A stretch of DNA of 64,000 bases from Oscillospiraceae bacterium (GTDB taxonomy: Bacteria > Bacillota > Clostridia > Oscillospirales > Oscillospiraceae), in assembly GCA_015068035.1 (NCBI GenBank), contig SVLI01000006.1, positions 84,982 through 148,981 of the forward strand. Direction: 5' to 3'. Shown here piece by piece: positions 7,865 through 17,611 of the stretch. Positions within the stretch are counted from its first letter, which is position 1. Every line of letters starts with the position of its first letter. Made by a program: the position numbers and the translations under genes. Below the pieces are notes generated by a model that saw nothing but the letters and a program-made list of their open reading frames with translations, was not told where the DNA came from and did not search any database.

Positions 7865-10800
7865 TTATGAATTTTCCTTCTTGCGCTTTCTGGCTGCCGG
7901 AAGCAGAACGGCAAGAGCTGCAAGGCTGACAGTAAGCATGGAAACGTACAGCAGGATGCGGGAATCATCGCCGGTTGTTGGCGTCAGAGATTTGGCATGA
8001 ATCCTGAACGTGCCGGAGGTTTCGCCATCGGTGTAAATCACAGTGAGGGTGTGTTCTCCGGCGGCAAGATTCATTAAGAAGGACTGCTTCAAAGTGATGA
8101 TTGTGCTGCCGGATTTGGCCTCATAGTGTTTTGCATCCACTTCTTCGCCGTCCACTTCGATGCCGACAAACTTGCTGAACGGACCGTTTGCGGTGAAGCT
8201 CAGGCTTCCGTCGCTGCCCTTGATCCATTCGCTGCCATCGCCCTTGATGATGTCATAGGCGATCAGCGCAGCCACCAGCTCATCCAGCTTCTCTCTGGAG
8301 GCTTCATCCACCAGAGACTTTTCGTGGTCGGTCAGCCCGTCGAAGGCTTCCTTGGCGGCCAAAATCTTCTCTGCTGCCGCTTCATCGTCCGGCTCCACGG
8401 ACTCGGGAAGCTGGGCAATGCTTGCCGTCACGTCTTCGGCATTCTCAAGCGCTGCAACCGCAGCCTCGATCCGGTCGATCTCGTCCTCGACGGATTTCTT
8501 TTCTTCCTCGGTGTAGTTGCCGCCGTTGTCTTCCAAAGCCTTTTCCAGGTCGGTCTTTGCCTTTTCCAGATCGGCTTTGTCTTCGGGTTTTACATTCTCC
8601 GGCGTCACGTTTTCAACCTTTTCGGTGTTCTCGGTGCTGGCGGCATTCTGCGCTTTTTCGATCACATCGATCAGCGCCTCGGCCTCCGCCTTGGCATCTT
8701 CCAATGCGTTGCGCTCTTCTTCGGTCAGATGGCCGTCCTGCAGCAGCTTGTCGATGGTCCCGATTGCCTGCTCCAGTTCGTCCTCGTCCGCGGAGGTGAC
8801 GGTTGCGGGATCGCGTGCATCGATGGCCTCGGTCGCGTCCTTGCTGGCCTCGGCAGCGTCTTCGACAGTGTCGATCATGTCGTTGACCTGCTCCAAAACG
8901 GCTTCCAGACCGTCGCGCTCGTCCTCGGTCAGGTTCTCAGTGTCCAGCAGCGCTTCAATGTCCTCAGCAAGCTGCTCCAGATCTTCCTTCTCCGTGGATT
9001 TCACGGTTTCCGGATCAAAGTCTGCCGCGGCGTCGGTCAGTTCCTTCTGCTCGGCCTCCACCTCGTCAATCCGGTCAAGCAGCTGGCTGCATTTGTCGTC
9101 GGTGGCTGCCCACTCGTCCTTGACGGAGTCTGCATTTTCCAGCATTTCCTGCACTGCCTTGATGTCCGCTTCGTTTGCGGAAGTGACATTTTCGGCGGTC
9201 AGGTCATCAATTCCGGAAGTGTCGGGCTCGATCACGAGCTTGCCGTCAACGTAGGTGATTTCATAGTTGGCGGTCACGTCGGTGCCGTCAGCGGTGATGA
9301 CCGCCGCGCTTGCGGTGATGCTGCCGTTTGCGGTCACGTTCGCGGTGCTGGGAGTCAAGGTCGCGGTCACGCTGTGGCCTTCAATCAAACCGATGGAAGT
9401 GATCTCCGCGCCGGAGATTGCGTTGCCGTAGGTGACGGTCTGGTCCTTCGCGGTGATGGTGACAGGCTTGCGCGTGATCTGCCAGCCCTCTTCGACCGTG
9501 CCGGCGAAATTGCCTGTTGCAGTAACGGTCATTGTGTATGTACCGGCCTCGGTGCCGGTGTTTCCGGTCAGCTCATAGGTGACATCCATGCCGCACATCA
9601 CAAAGCTTTCCACGGTCACGGTCTGCTCTTTCCCGTTGTAAACCGGGCTGGAACCGAAGACAATGGAATAATCGTGAGGCTCCAGATACTGTAGATCCAA
9701 AACAACGATCTCGCCCACATCCGCACTGGCAGAGGTGGACTTGAGCGTATAGTTTTTGGCATCCTCGCCGGAGAGCGTGATGTTGGTGGCCTTGATGGTT
9801 TTGGTGCCTGCATTGACGCCTGCGAAGGCAAAGTCTGCGGAAGCAGTTACGGTATCGCCGGAGATCACGCCATTCAGAACAATGTTCAAGCTGTGACGCT
9901 CGGGAACAGCATTGGTTCCGTCATAGCTCTTGCTCATGGAACCGGTGACCGTGGGCGTCAGTTCCTTCCGGGCGATCGTCACGGAGACAGATTTCTTTGC
10001 GGAATCGGTGTGGTTATCGTCGCCCCGGACATAGTACCAAACCGTGTATTCACCTGCATCGGTTTCAGCGGGCAGGTTTTGGGAATAGATATTTCCATCC
10101 CGGCTGAGTAAAAGCTCGCCGCCTTCCACCTGAACCTCGCTGACGCTGATCAGTTCCTGGCTGCTGCCGGTGTAGACCAGACCCTCAATAGCGGTGGGGG
10201 CGGTGTAAACCGGCTCTGCCTTGTCCACCTGAACCTGACCCATGGCGCACAGGGCGCTGCGCGATTCAATCCATGTTGCGTTGTGCGTCTGCCAGTTGCA
10301 GGCCGCCCAGTCATAGTTCGTGAGGTCCTCGGGGTAGAAGTCCAGCGCATAGCCGTTGGTGCCCGCGTTGGGAACGCCGATGGGTGCAGTCCAGTTAAAC
10401 GTGCCGTATTCGTTCTCGTAGAAGGAGAGCTTCACGTCCTCGAGCATCTGGCCGTAGGTGATGCTGTTGAGCACCTCAGGGAAGGTGATGACGGGGGGAT
10501 CGGCCTTTTCAATGGTGTAGGTCACGGTGACGCTGCCGCCATACTTGCCGCTGACGGTGATGATCTTCTCGCCGACATTGGTCATATCCGCGGGATAGCT
10601 TACGGTGAAATCCTCACCCTCGGTCAGACCCGCAACGGTGACAGCGGGGGCGTGCGCCTCGCCGGTGTACTTGCCGGAGGGAACTGCCAGGGAGGCGGGA
10701 TTAATATGCCATTTTGCCTTGATGGTAACGCCGCCTATGGGCATGGTCATGCCCTCGGTGTAGCCTTCCCAGCCGACGAGGGTGTAGCCTGCCTTGCGGA

Positions 10801-13800
10801 AGGTGTCCTGGAAGAATTCGCTTGTGGGAACGGTGATGACCTCACCGTATTTAACGCCAACATCATAGCTTCCGCCGTCGCCGTTGTCCCAGGTGGCCAT
10901 ATAGGTGTTGGGTTCCACGATGGCTTCAACGGTCATGTCGCCGGTAACCGTGAGGAACAGCCAGCTGTTGGCCATGCTGTACTCCAGCTCGTTGCCGTTG
11001 CCGTCCCGGAAGCCCGTGAAGGTATAGCCCTCGGGGGCATTCAGGAAAACCTTCACCTGATGCTTGTGGTCCGCATCCCCGTTGTAGGGCAGGGTTTCGG
11101 GAAGCGCGTGGCTGACATTGGAATCTACGGTGCAGCCGTTGAGTTCCCATGTGATGTTGTATTGGATGGGTTCAAATGCAGGCTGCGCATAGACGGAATA
11201 AGCGGGCATGGTCGTGCCGGTGTATTCCTCGGTGCAGCCTTCGTCCAGATAGAATTTCCAGCCGGTGAGGGTGTAGCCGGTCTTTTCCGGGGCGATGCCG
11301 CTCAGGGCATCGGTAAGCGCCGTGCCGTAGTCCACATCCAGGCTCTGATCCTGGGCGTGGAGGATGTAAGCATTCGCATCCCACACGGCGGTAAGGGTCA
11401 GATTGCCACCGGGCAAAATGGGTTCCATGCTGTAGTGGTCGCTTCGCTCATGGAGGGTGTATGCCTGACCGTACTGGTCGGTAAAGTGGCTTAAGGTATA
11501 GCCCTCCCGGGCAAAGCCTGTCCAAAGCATTGGGCTGTAGCCATAATCATATACCGTTGGCAGCTCCTCGGGATACTGCGCGTAACCGCCGGCCAGATCC
11601 CAGGTAATGCCATAGCTGACCGGATTCCAGATGCCGAAGATGCTTTCATCTTTGTACATGCTTCCGGGACCGGTTTCCAGATCCCAGCTCCGGAAGGTAT
11701 AGTGTTCTTTTTTGAGCGTGGAGGTGTCGATCTGCCCGATCAGAGCATTCAGATAGTCGGTTGCGCCGAAGAAGGTTACGTTGTCGTCCTCGTCTTCTTC
11801 CTGCCGGATCAGCTCCGTGCCGTAGGGGACACTGAACGTGGCCACGGGGGTCTCGTCGCCATCGCTTGCGTAGAAGCTGAGGGTAAACTCCTTCACATCG
11901 GTGCAGATGCAGCAGCCGTTTTCGTATTCATGGTCCGTTGCTTCCACATCCCCGGCCTGCTGGCAGCAGGGGTAGTAAGCCTTGTGGCCATCTGCATCCA
12001 GGTTCACATAGGTAAGGGCAAGGGTGTGGGGGCCGGTGACGGTGTTGCCGCAGCAGGACCAGGTTGCAACGTGCTGCGTGCCGTCCCCGGTGGGTACGGG
12101 TGTGCCCAGCGCGCCGGTATGGTCAGGCTTCGTCTGGCTTGCAGCGCTGTCGTTTGTGTATTTCATTCCGGTGTCGCCGCAGGAAGTGTAGCCGTAATAG
12201 ACCCTGGCGCTTACAAAGTCGGGATAATCATCGGTGCCGATGTCCTGACCCCAGACCTGCTCAGTCTGTTCGCCCTGGAGCAGGTAAGCCACCTCGCCGG
12301 AGGCGAACTGCTCCGCAGTTTTGGCTTCTGCCAGACCTGCTGCATCTGCATTGTTGCTCTCTTCGTCAAGAATTCCGACTCCTGCGGTTGTGTTGAGGTA
12401 ATAGCAGTTGGTAATGGTGCTGTTGTTATAGCACAACGCGCCGGAGACGCCAGCATTGCCGGTGACAGTACCAAAGTTATAGCAACTGGCAATGGTGCCG
12501 TAGTTGGTGAACACCAAGCCGGCGATATATTTGTTGCCGATGACAGTGCCGAGGTTATAGCAATTGGTAAGGATGGCGCGGTTATTCTTCACCACACCGG
12601 CGACATTCATATTACCGGAGACAGTACCGCTGTTATAGCAGTTGGCAACAGTACCATAGTTATCGTTTACCACACCGGAGATACCGCCGAGTTTGCCATC
12701 ATCTCCGGTGCCTATGACCGTGCCGCTGTTATGGCAGCTGATAACGGTGCCGCTATTGTATCCCGTCACGCCGCCGACTCTCATCGTGCCGGAGACAGTG
12801 CTGCTGTTGTGGCAGTTTGTAACAGTGGCGAAGTTGTTGACTTGGCCGACTACACCGCCGGCATAGTCGTCACAGGTGACCGTGCCGCTGTTATAGCAGC
12901 CCGTCATGATGCCGCCGATTACGGTGCCTCCGCTCTTGATGCCCTCGATGAAGCCCGCCACACCGCCGACAGAATAGTCGCCGATGATCGTGCCGCTGTT
13001 ATAGCAGTTAATAACGGTGCCGTAATTACTACCCACCACACCGCCGACAGCACTATATCCGCTGATGTACGAATTGATGACGCCCACATTCTGCACAACG
13101 CCAGCTTTGTTTACACAGGAGAAAAGGCCAAGCCAGCGTGTACTGCTGTTGTTGCAGTACAGACCGCTGACAGTCTTGTTGTTTCCTTCAAAGGTGCCGT
13201 TGTAATTATTGGTACCAATGGGGGTCCAGTCCCGCCAGCTGCTCTGCTTCGCGCCGCCGCAGCCGGAGACATCGCCGGTGTTGACCACAATGTTTGCCAT
13301 CAGTTTGCCGTTGATAGCCGTTTCGCCTGCGTTAACCTTGGCGGCAAACCAATAGAGCTGACCTGCGTTGCTGATTTCGTAGACTTCACCGTTGAGCACC
13401 GCAGGCTCATAGCAGCCGTGGGGGCAGAAGCCGTTGTCGTATGGCACGGTTTCTTCGTGATTGGCAGCGTCCTTCTCGCCGTATTCACCGCAAAGACCGC
13501 AAACCGCCGGGTTGGCGCAGGTGGCCGCCGAGACGGTGGTGTGATCTTCGGTCAAGGTGTTCTGGCAAAGGGAGCATAGATAGCTGTGCTTGCCGTCTTC
13601 CAGAGGCGTGTAATCAGTTCTGCTGCTCTCCGGATGGGTGCAGGTGACTTTGACGGTGATATCGCCCTTGTCGGTGATGGCGACAGAGGCAGTATCGACA
13701 TTGAGCATCGTATTCTTGCCGTCCACCACTGCCCAGTAACCGACGGAAGCTGCGGTGGACAGAATATCCTGCAGATTGGATTTCTCCACAGCAATACCGT

Positions 13801-16735
13801 CGGCAAAAGTGGCGCCCACACCACTGCTGCCCAGACCAAGCGTCAGCGTGCCGTCTACATACAGCGTGCCGGAAATGGTACCGCCGTTGACGGTGGCGCT
13901 GCCGTTTTGATACAAAAAGATGCCGTAATCGCGGCCGGTTATGGTACCGCCGCTGATGATTGCGGCGCCTTGATGCACATACACACCGCTATAGGTAACG
14001 GAAATGGTACCGTCGCTGATGACAGCGACGCCGTTCTCCCCCGCATACACACCGTACTTGCCGCTGGTTATGGTACCGCCGCGGATGTTCGCCGTGCCGC
14101 CTTCGACACGTACACCGCAGCTTTCCAGACCCGAGGTCGTGAAGTTTCCTCCGGTGATATTGGCGGTGCCGCTGCGCACCATCACACCCTTATTACCGGA
14201 AATGCTGACCGTGCCGGAGATGTTGATTATACCGCCGTTCACAACCACAACGCAGTGCGTGGAGCCGGTGTTGGTAGCAGTGCCGCCCTCGCCGGAATCG
14301 GTGAGTGTCACATCACCGCCGGTGATGTACAGCACGCCGTCCACGTGGCCGCCGGAAAGTGTACAGCCGTTCAGATCAAGGACAAATACACCGGAGTCGA
14401 CGTTCAGACGCTCGCTGCCAAGCGCAACGCTCTGCAGCAGGGTAATCTTGGCATGATCGGATGCTGTGCAGCTCTTTATTGCATTGATGGCAGCCTGCAG
14501 CGTTTCCGCATAGGTGGTGTTGCCGCCGATGGTGACCGCGGCCACAGCCATATCCATGCCGCAGGCGCACTTGCCGGTGGTGGAGATCATGGCGTGATCC
14601 TCGACGGCCGTGTAATCGCATGCAGAGCAAGACTTGTTATGGTTCTCGCCGTTGTTTTCATAGGTGTAGCTGTGCCCGGTTTGCACTGTGGTCTTGCCGC
14701 AGTCGCATACCTGCCAATGGTAGGTGTCGCTGAATCCGGACTCATCATAGGTGTGCGCGTGGGGCACAATGTAGCCCGTGAGAAAAGCTGGCAGAACCGA
14801 CACAACACTGCCATCAAGCTGCACTGCATATCCCTCGGGCAGATGAAGTTTGCTGACGGGCAGGTCCTGCGCGGATGCATTGCCTATGCGTATGTAAGTG
14901 TTAGGGTCAAAGGAAGCTTCGGTCAGGTCAATCGAACATTCTCCGGAATATGTAAGATCATCAGAAACACTGACAGGACCGAAGAGCGATGAGGCACGAT
15001 CGCAGTCAACACTCCGGAAACTGCCGCCAATGACGATGCCGCCAATGACGGTGCCGCTAATGACGGTGCTGCTATTTATTGCACTGTAAAACTTGCCGCC
15101 CTTGATGGTGCCGTAGTTTTCCACAAAGAACGCAAACACGCCATCCTCAATAGTGCCGTAATTGTAGATCCAGCCGGCACCGTTGCCGGATACGGTATAT
15201 TCCCCGCCGCTGAAGTTTACGCCCGCGGGAATCGTGTGTGCAGTGGTTCCGATATTCACATCTGCGCAGAGGGTGACCGTGTCGCCGCTCTTGGCGGCAG
15301 CCAGGGCAGCACTCAGTGTTTCGTAGTAGGTATCCACACCGGCCGAGGTCACCTTCGCGACTGCCATTTCCAGACCGCAGACACACTTGCCGGTAGTGGA
15401 ATTGATCGTGTGAGCCTCGCTGACGCCTGCGCGGCACACAGAGCATACGAAGTGGTGCGTGCCATCGCCGTTGTTGGTGGCAGTAGTATGCTCGCTGCCG
15501 CTGTGGTTGCAACGGGCAAAGGTTGCGCTGACGGTAACATCGCCCGCAGGCATGGTGAAGGCATTATCGGTCACGGTGACCGCGGCTTCACCCTGATGAA
15601 CGGTCACGGTGTCCAGCGCATAGCCCCCAAAGGCAGTGGCTGTGACCGTGACAGTCTGGCCGTATTTTGCAGTTGCGGGAACGCTGACCGTACCATTCGT
15701 GGCAGCAGCGGTGCTGATCTTGTATTCGCCCACATAGTTGGTATAGTTGAGCGGTACCGTGCCGCCGGTAACCTGGGTGCTGCCCTCATACCATGCCGCT
15801 GCGCCCGTGCCAAGGGCTGCAGGCAGCGGGGCGTTATAGGTCAAGGCAACGTCCTTGCCGTTGACACTGTGGATGACGCTTTGGGGAGGGGTACTGCCCG
15901 CTGCAAGCTTTGCATTGCTCTCAAATTTGGCATTGCTGATGGTAGCGGATTCAGACTTATTAGAAACTGTGGCATACCAAAAGGTGACATCGGTAATAGT
16001 ACCATAGTTATATACATGCCCTGTGAAAGTACCGCCGATGATCGAGCCATCGTTAACCACATCATTCTTGAAAGTACCGCCGATGATCCAGCCAAAAGAG
16101 TTACGCACATCATTCTCGAAAATACCGCCGCTGATCGTGCCATCGTTATACACATTATGCTCGAAAATACCGCCGCTGATCGTGCCATAAGAGTTAAACA
16201 CATCACAGGTAACCGTAGCTTCGCCAAGGTCCAGCTTGCCGCCTACGCGAACCTCAATTTCGCTGTAGTCCACCCCTTCGGGCAGCGCGGTAAGGTGACC
16301 GGTGACTATCAGATTGGTCTCCTCAATCGTCCAGCCGGTGCCATATCCAGCAGACCGGTCGGTGCTGGTGCAGGCGGTATAATCAAAGCCGCAGACATCG
16401 CACCAGACATTGGCTTCGGTGCATTTTTCGGCGCAGTAGCACTGGGGATTCTCCGGAGCCACATACACGGCACAGGTGGTGGCGTGAATGGCCGGGTCAT
16501 CGGTGCCGCAGTCGCAGACCGCAGTGGATTCGGAATTTGCACACTCGGCACATTCATAGTGGCACTCGTGGGCTTCCACTGCTGCTGAATAGCCGCACTC
16601 CGCTGTATGCTCAGTATGATGCGCACATAGTCCACTCTCTGCCGCATCTACAGCAAAGGCAGCGCTTGGTGCAAACTGTAATACCATGCACAGGCAAAGC
16701 AGAATGCTGAATACCGTTTTCCTTCCGTTTTTCAT
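7865..16735 (-). CDS. Giant cell-wall-anchored repeat protein (2,956 aa)
   Basis: The signal peptide is residues 1-28 (ends SAAFA); AAGGAGG precedes the ATG. Domains in order: a Cys/His-rich head (about 36-130); glycine-rich GTISGG repeats (about 170-270); a divergent InlB-like repeat (about 340-410); further Cys-rich modules of the type HTYDESG...CDCGK (two are followed by CVCGLEMAVA/CACGMDMAVA); a beta-helix-like GGTI stretch (about 810-960); GLUG repeats (about 1155-1445); InlB B-repeats (about 1610-2005); MBG/YDG Ig-like domains (about 2010-2510); and charged coiled-coil helices (about 2510-2820). It ends TPTTGD, a hydrophobic helix, then RKRKK: a variant sortase signal. It is likely an adhesin or matrix protein; the ligand is unknown. 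Its GC is close to the chromosome's. It is transcribed alone. Confidence 0.85.
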   Translation of the reverse strand: MKNGRKTVFSILLCLCMVLQFAPSAAFAVDAAESGLCAHHTEHTAECGYSAAVEAHECHYECAECANSESTAVCDCGTDDPAIHATTCAVYVAPENPQCYCAEKCTEANVWCDVCGFDYTACTSTDRSAGYGTGWTIEETNLIVTGHLTALPEGVDYSEIEVRVGGKLDLGEATVTCDVFNSYGTISGGIFEHNVYNDGTISGGIFENDVRNSFGWIIGGTFKNDVVNDGSIIGGTFTGHVYNYGTITDVTFWYATVSNKSESATISNAKFESNAKLAAGSTPPQSVIHSVNGKDVALTYNAPLPAALGTGAAAWYEGSTQVTGGTVPLNYTNYVGEYKISTAAATNGTVSVPATAKYGQTVTVTATAFGGYALDTVTVHQGEAAVTVTDNAFTMPAGDVTVSATFARCNHSGSEHTTATNNGDGTHHFVCSVCRAGVSEAHTINSTTGKCVCGLEMAVAKVTSAGVDTYYETLSAALAAAKSGDTVTLCADVNIGTTAHTIPAGVNFSGGEYTVSGNGAGWIYNYGTIEDGVFAFFVENYGTIKGGKFYSAINSSTVISGTVIGGIVIGGSFRSVDCDRASSLFGPVSVSDDLTYSGECSIDLTEASFDPNTYIRIGNASAQDLPVSKLHLPEGYAVQLDGSVVSVLPAFLTGYIVPHAHTYDESGFSDTYHWQVCDCGKTTVQTGHSYTYENNGENHNKSCSACDYTAVEDHAMISTTGKCACGMDMAVAAVTIGGNTTYAETLQAAINAIKSCTASDHAKITLLQSVALGSERLNVDSGVFVLDLNGCTLSGGHVDGVLYITGGDVTLTDSGEGGTATNTGSTHCVVVVNGGIINISGTVSISGNKGVMVRSGTANITGGNFTTSGLESCGVRVEGGTANIRGGTITSGKYGVYAGENGVAVISDGTISVTYSGVYVHQGAAIISGGTITGRDYGIFLYQNGSATVNGGTISGTLYVDGTLTLGLGSSGVGATFADGIAVEKSNLQDILSTAASVGYWAVVDGKNTMLNVDTASVAITDKGDITVKVTCTHPESSRTDYTPLEDGKHSYLCSLCQNTLTEDHTTVSAATCANPAVCGLCGEYGEKDAANHEETVPYDNGFCPHGCYEPAVLNGEVYEISNAGQLYWFAAKVNAGETAINGKLMANIVVNTGDVSGCGGAKQSSWRDWTPIGTNNYNGTFEGNNKTVSGLYCNNSSTRWLGLFSCVNKAGVVQNVGVINSYISGYSAVGGVVGSNYGTVINCYNSGTIIGDYSVGGVAGFIEGIKSGGTVIGGIMTGCYNSGTVTCDDYAGGVVGQVNNFATVTNCHNSSTVSGTMRVGGVTGYNSGTVISCHNSGTVIGTGDDGKLGGISGVVNDNYGTVANCYNSGTVSGNMNVAGVVKNNRAILTNCYNLGTVIGNKYIAGLVFTNYGTIASCYNFGTVTGNAGVSGALCYNNSTITNCYYLNTTAGVGILDEESNNADAAGLAEAKTAEQFASGEVAYLLQGEQTEQVWGQDIGTDDYPDFVSARVYYGYTSCGDTGMKYTNDSAASQTKPDHTGALGTPVPTGDGTQHVATWSCCGNTVTGPHTLALTYVNLDADGHKAYYPCCQQAGDVEATDHEYENGCCICTDVKEFTLSFYASDGDETPVATFSVPYGTELIRQEEDEDDNVTFFGATDYLNALIGQIDTSTLKKEHYTFRSWDLETGPGSMYKDESIFGIWNPVSYGITWDLAGGYAQYPEELPTVYDYGYSPMLWTGFAREGYTLSHFTDQYGQAYTLHERSDHYSMEPILPGGNLTLTAVWDANAYILHAQDQSLDVDYGTALTDALSGIAPEKTGYTLTGWKFYLDEGCTEEYTGTTMPAYSVYAQPAFEPIQYNITWELNGCTVDSNVSHALPETLPYNGDADHKHQVKVFLNAPEGYTFTGFRDGNGNELEYSMANSWLFLTVTGDMTVEAIVEPNTYMATWDNGDGGSYDVGVKYGEVITVPTSEFFQDTFRKAGYTLVGWEGYTEGMTMPIGGVTIKAKWHINPASLAVPSGKYTGEAHAPAVTVAGLTEGEDFTVSYPADMTNVGEKIITVSGKYGGSVTVTYTIEKADPPVITFPEVLNSITYGQMLEDVKLSFYENEYGTFNWTAPIGVPNAGTNGYALDFYPEDLTNYDWAACNWQTHNATWIESRSALCAMGQVQVDKAEPVYTAPTAIEGLVYTGSSQELISVSEVQVEGGELLLSRDGNIYSQNLPAETDAGEYTVWYYVRGDDNHTDSAKKSVSVTIARKELTPTVTGSMSKSYDGTNAVPERHSLNIVLNGVISGDTVTASADFAFAGVNAGTKTIKATNITLSGEDAKNYTLKSTSASADVGEIVVLDLQYLEPHDYSIVFGSSPVYNGKEQTVTVESFVMCGMDVTYELTGNTGTEAGTYTMTVTATGNFAGTVEEGWQITRKPVTITAKDQTVTYGNAISGAEITSIGLIEGHSVTATLTPSTANVTANGSITASAAVITADGTDVTANYEITYVDGKLVIEPDTSGIDDLTAENVTSANEADIKAVQEMLENADSVKDEWAATDDKCSQLLDRIDEVEAEQKELTDAAADFDPETVKSTEKEDLEQLAEDIEALLDTENLTEDERDGLEAVLEQVNDMIDTVEDAAEASKDATEAIDARDPATVTSADEDELEQAIGTIDKLLQDGHLTEEERNALEDAKAEAEALIDVIEKAQNAASTENTEKVENVTPENVKPEDKADLEKAKTDLEKALEDNGGNYTEEEKKSVEDEIDRIEAAVAALENAEDVTASIAQLPESVEPDDEAAAEKILAAKEAFDGLTDHEKSLVDEASREKLDELVAALIAYDIIKGDGSEWIKGSDGSLSFTANGPFSKFVGIEVDGEEVDAKHYEAKSGSTIITLKQSFLMNLAAGEHTLTVIYTDGETSGTFRIHAKSLTPTTGDDSRILLYVSMLTVSLAALAVLLPAARKRKKENS
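12400..13270 (-). repeat. GLUG-type tandem repeats inside the surface protein
   Basis: More than ten degenerate copies, each about 25-30 codons, of a pattern like GGVVGxNYGTVxNCYNSGTV. They match the GLUG motif of bacterial surface and secreted proteins. The repeats are diverged from each other, so this is an old array rather than a fresh slippage expansion. Confidence 0.75.
15930..16200 (-). repeat. GTISGG/GSIIGG short repeats in the surface protein head
   Basis: Four or five 13-17 residue units of the form NxGTISGGIFExxV. The DNA copies are highly alike (repeated CCGCCGCTGATCGTGCCAT words on the plus strand), which suggests more recent amplification than the GLUG block. Confidence 0.65.
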
Positions 16736-16808
16736 ATTTGTTTCCTCCTTGGGAAGACTTTGAAAGAGGTCTTGATCTCAACGAATTCTCATACAATTAT
16801 TCATAGTA

Positions 16809-16837
16809 AGTATATCACAAAAACCGGAATATTTCAA
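16809..16837 (-). promoter_or_regulatory. Promoter of the giant surface protein gene
   Basis: On the minus strand: TTGAAA (16832-16837), a 17-base spacer, TATACT (16809-16814). The leader is about 65 nt. Confidence 0.7.
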
Positions 16838-16842
16838 TAAAA

Positions 16843-16868
16843 ATATGGGCGATTTTCATCGCCCATAT
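16843..16868 (-). terminator. Terminator belonging to the spoVAC 3' remnant
   Basis: A perfect 11-bp inverted repeat with a TTTC loop (16843-16853/16858-16868), followed on the minus strand by a T-rich run. It lies 3 bases after the stop of the spoVAC fragment and before the surface-gene promoter. Confidence 0.75.
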
Positions 16869-16870
16869 CA

Positions 16871-16990
16871 CTAAACCAATGTTGTAATCCAGTATATCAG
16901 TCCATATATCACACTGGCGCTCACGCCGAAAACCAGCACAGGTCCTGCGATGATGAACATCTTGGCCGCCATACCGGTGACGAAGCCTTC
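16871..16990 (-). pseudogene. spoVAC: Truncated duplicate of the spoVAC 3' end
   Basis: The minus strand reads ...VSASVIYGLIYWITTLV and a TAG at 16871-16873. Bases 16910-16987 match 18207-18284 of the intact spoVAC at 77 of 78 positions. Upstream of about 16990 the similarity stops abruptly and no start exists, so only about 40 C-terminal codons remain. The last 12 codons differ from the intact copy mostly by conservative or synonymous changes. It keeps a terminator just after its stop, which suggests this is the original gene end, separated from the rest by inserted DNA. Confidence 0.8.
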
Positions 16991-17067
16991 TGCCGGTGTC
17001 AAGTTAGGACGCAGCACTTCGTGCCGAATTGGCCTGAATTCGTTTGATAATACTTGAATAATAGAAA

Positions 17068-17096
17068 TTTACATCATATCGGCAAAGTGGTACAAT
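17068..17096 (+). promoter_or_regulatory. Promoter for the membrane gene/RAYT pair
   Basis: TTTACA at 17068, 17-base spacer, TACAAT at 17091; 22 bases before the GTG start. Confidence 0.55.
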
Positions 17097-17118
17097 GAAA
17101 TAAAGTGAGGTGGAGTTT

Positions 17119-17607
17119 GTGAAAATCAAAGCCGGCCTTTCCGCGGTTTTAGGGGTTCTGTTTGGCTTGTTGGGTTATTATGTTTTTCTTCAATTAGGTT
17201 TTGACCAACCGTTTCAGCTTGCCAGTCTAACCGGTTTGCTTTTTGCCCTTCTGCTGATTCTTGTTTTGGACGTTTACGGAAGAATAATGGATAGGCGATA
17301 CGCAAAGTTTGAAAAGGAAATTACCTCACCGATTTTTTACAGGACTAATGGTAATTTCAATTTAGGTAACGGCAAAGTCAAAAATGGAAATATCTATTTC
17401 TGCGAAGCCGGAATTGTCTGTGTTTGTTTAGAAGAAAAGCCCTACACATTGGATGAAATACTCTTGCAAAACATTGACCATTATACATATACCTTTTCGC
17501 AGTTAAATGTTTTCACAAACGACGGAAGGTTGTTTGTAATTACCGTACCTAAAGCAGATGAAATCATTGATTTATTGATAAGAAAAGGTTGGATTTTGCC
17601 AAGGTGA
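17119..17607 (+). CDS. Small two-helix membrane protein, unknown function
   Basis: A 162-residue protein. I choose the GTG at 17119 because GAGGTGG ends five bases before it; a GTG at 17110 overlaps that site. Two hydrophobic helices (residues about 4-25 and 34-52) are followed by a cytoplasmic-looking domain of about 105 residues with no motif I recognise. Only four bases separate it from the RAYT gene, so they are probably co-transcribed. The DNA is clearly AT-richer than its neighbours, which suggests arrival from elsewhere. Confidence 0.65.
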   Translation: MKIKAGLSAVLGVLFGLLGYYVFLQLGFDQPFQLASLTGLLFALLLILVLDVYGRIMDRRYAKFEKEITSPIFYRTNGNFNLGNGKVKNGNIYFCEAGIVCVCLEEKPYTLDEILLQNIDHYTYTFSQLNVFTNDGRLFVITVPKADEIIDLLIRKGWILPR

Positions 17608-17611
17608 TTGT

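Noticed and set aside
11702..13579. 625-codon plus-strand frame inside the giant surface protein
   Set aside because: Mirror of the GLUG/InlB repeats on the minus strand; its apparent repeats come from the real repeats read antisense.
12400..16200. CRISPR-like array from short spaced repeats
   Set aside because: The repeats are in frame, degenerate, coding and without uniform spacers; they are protein repeats.
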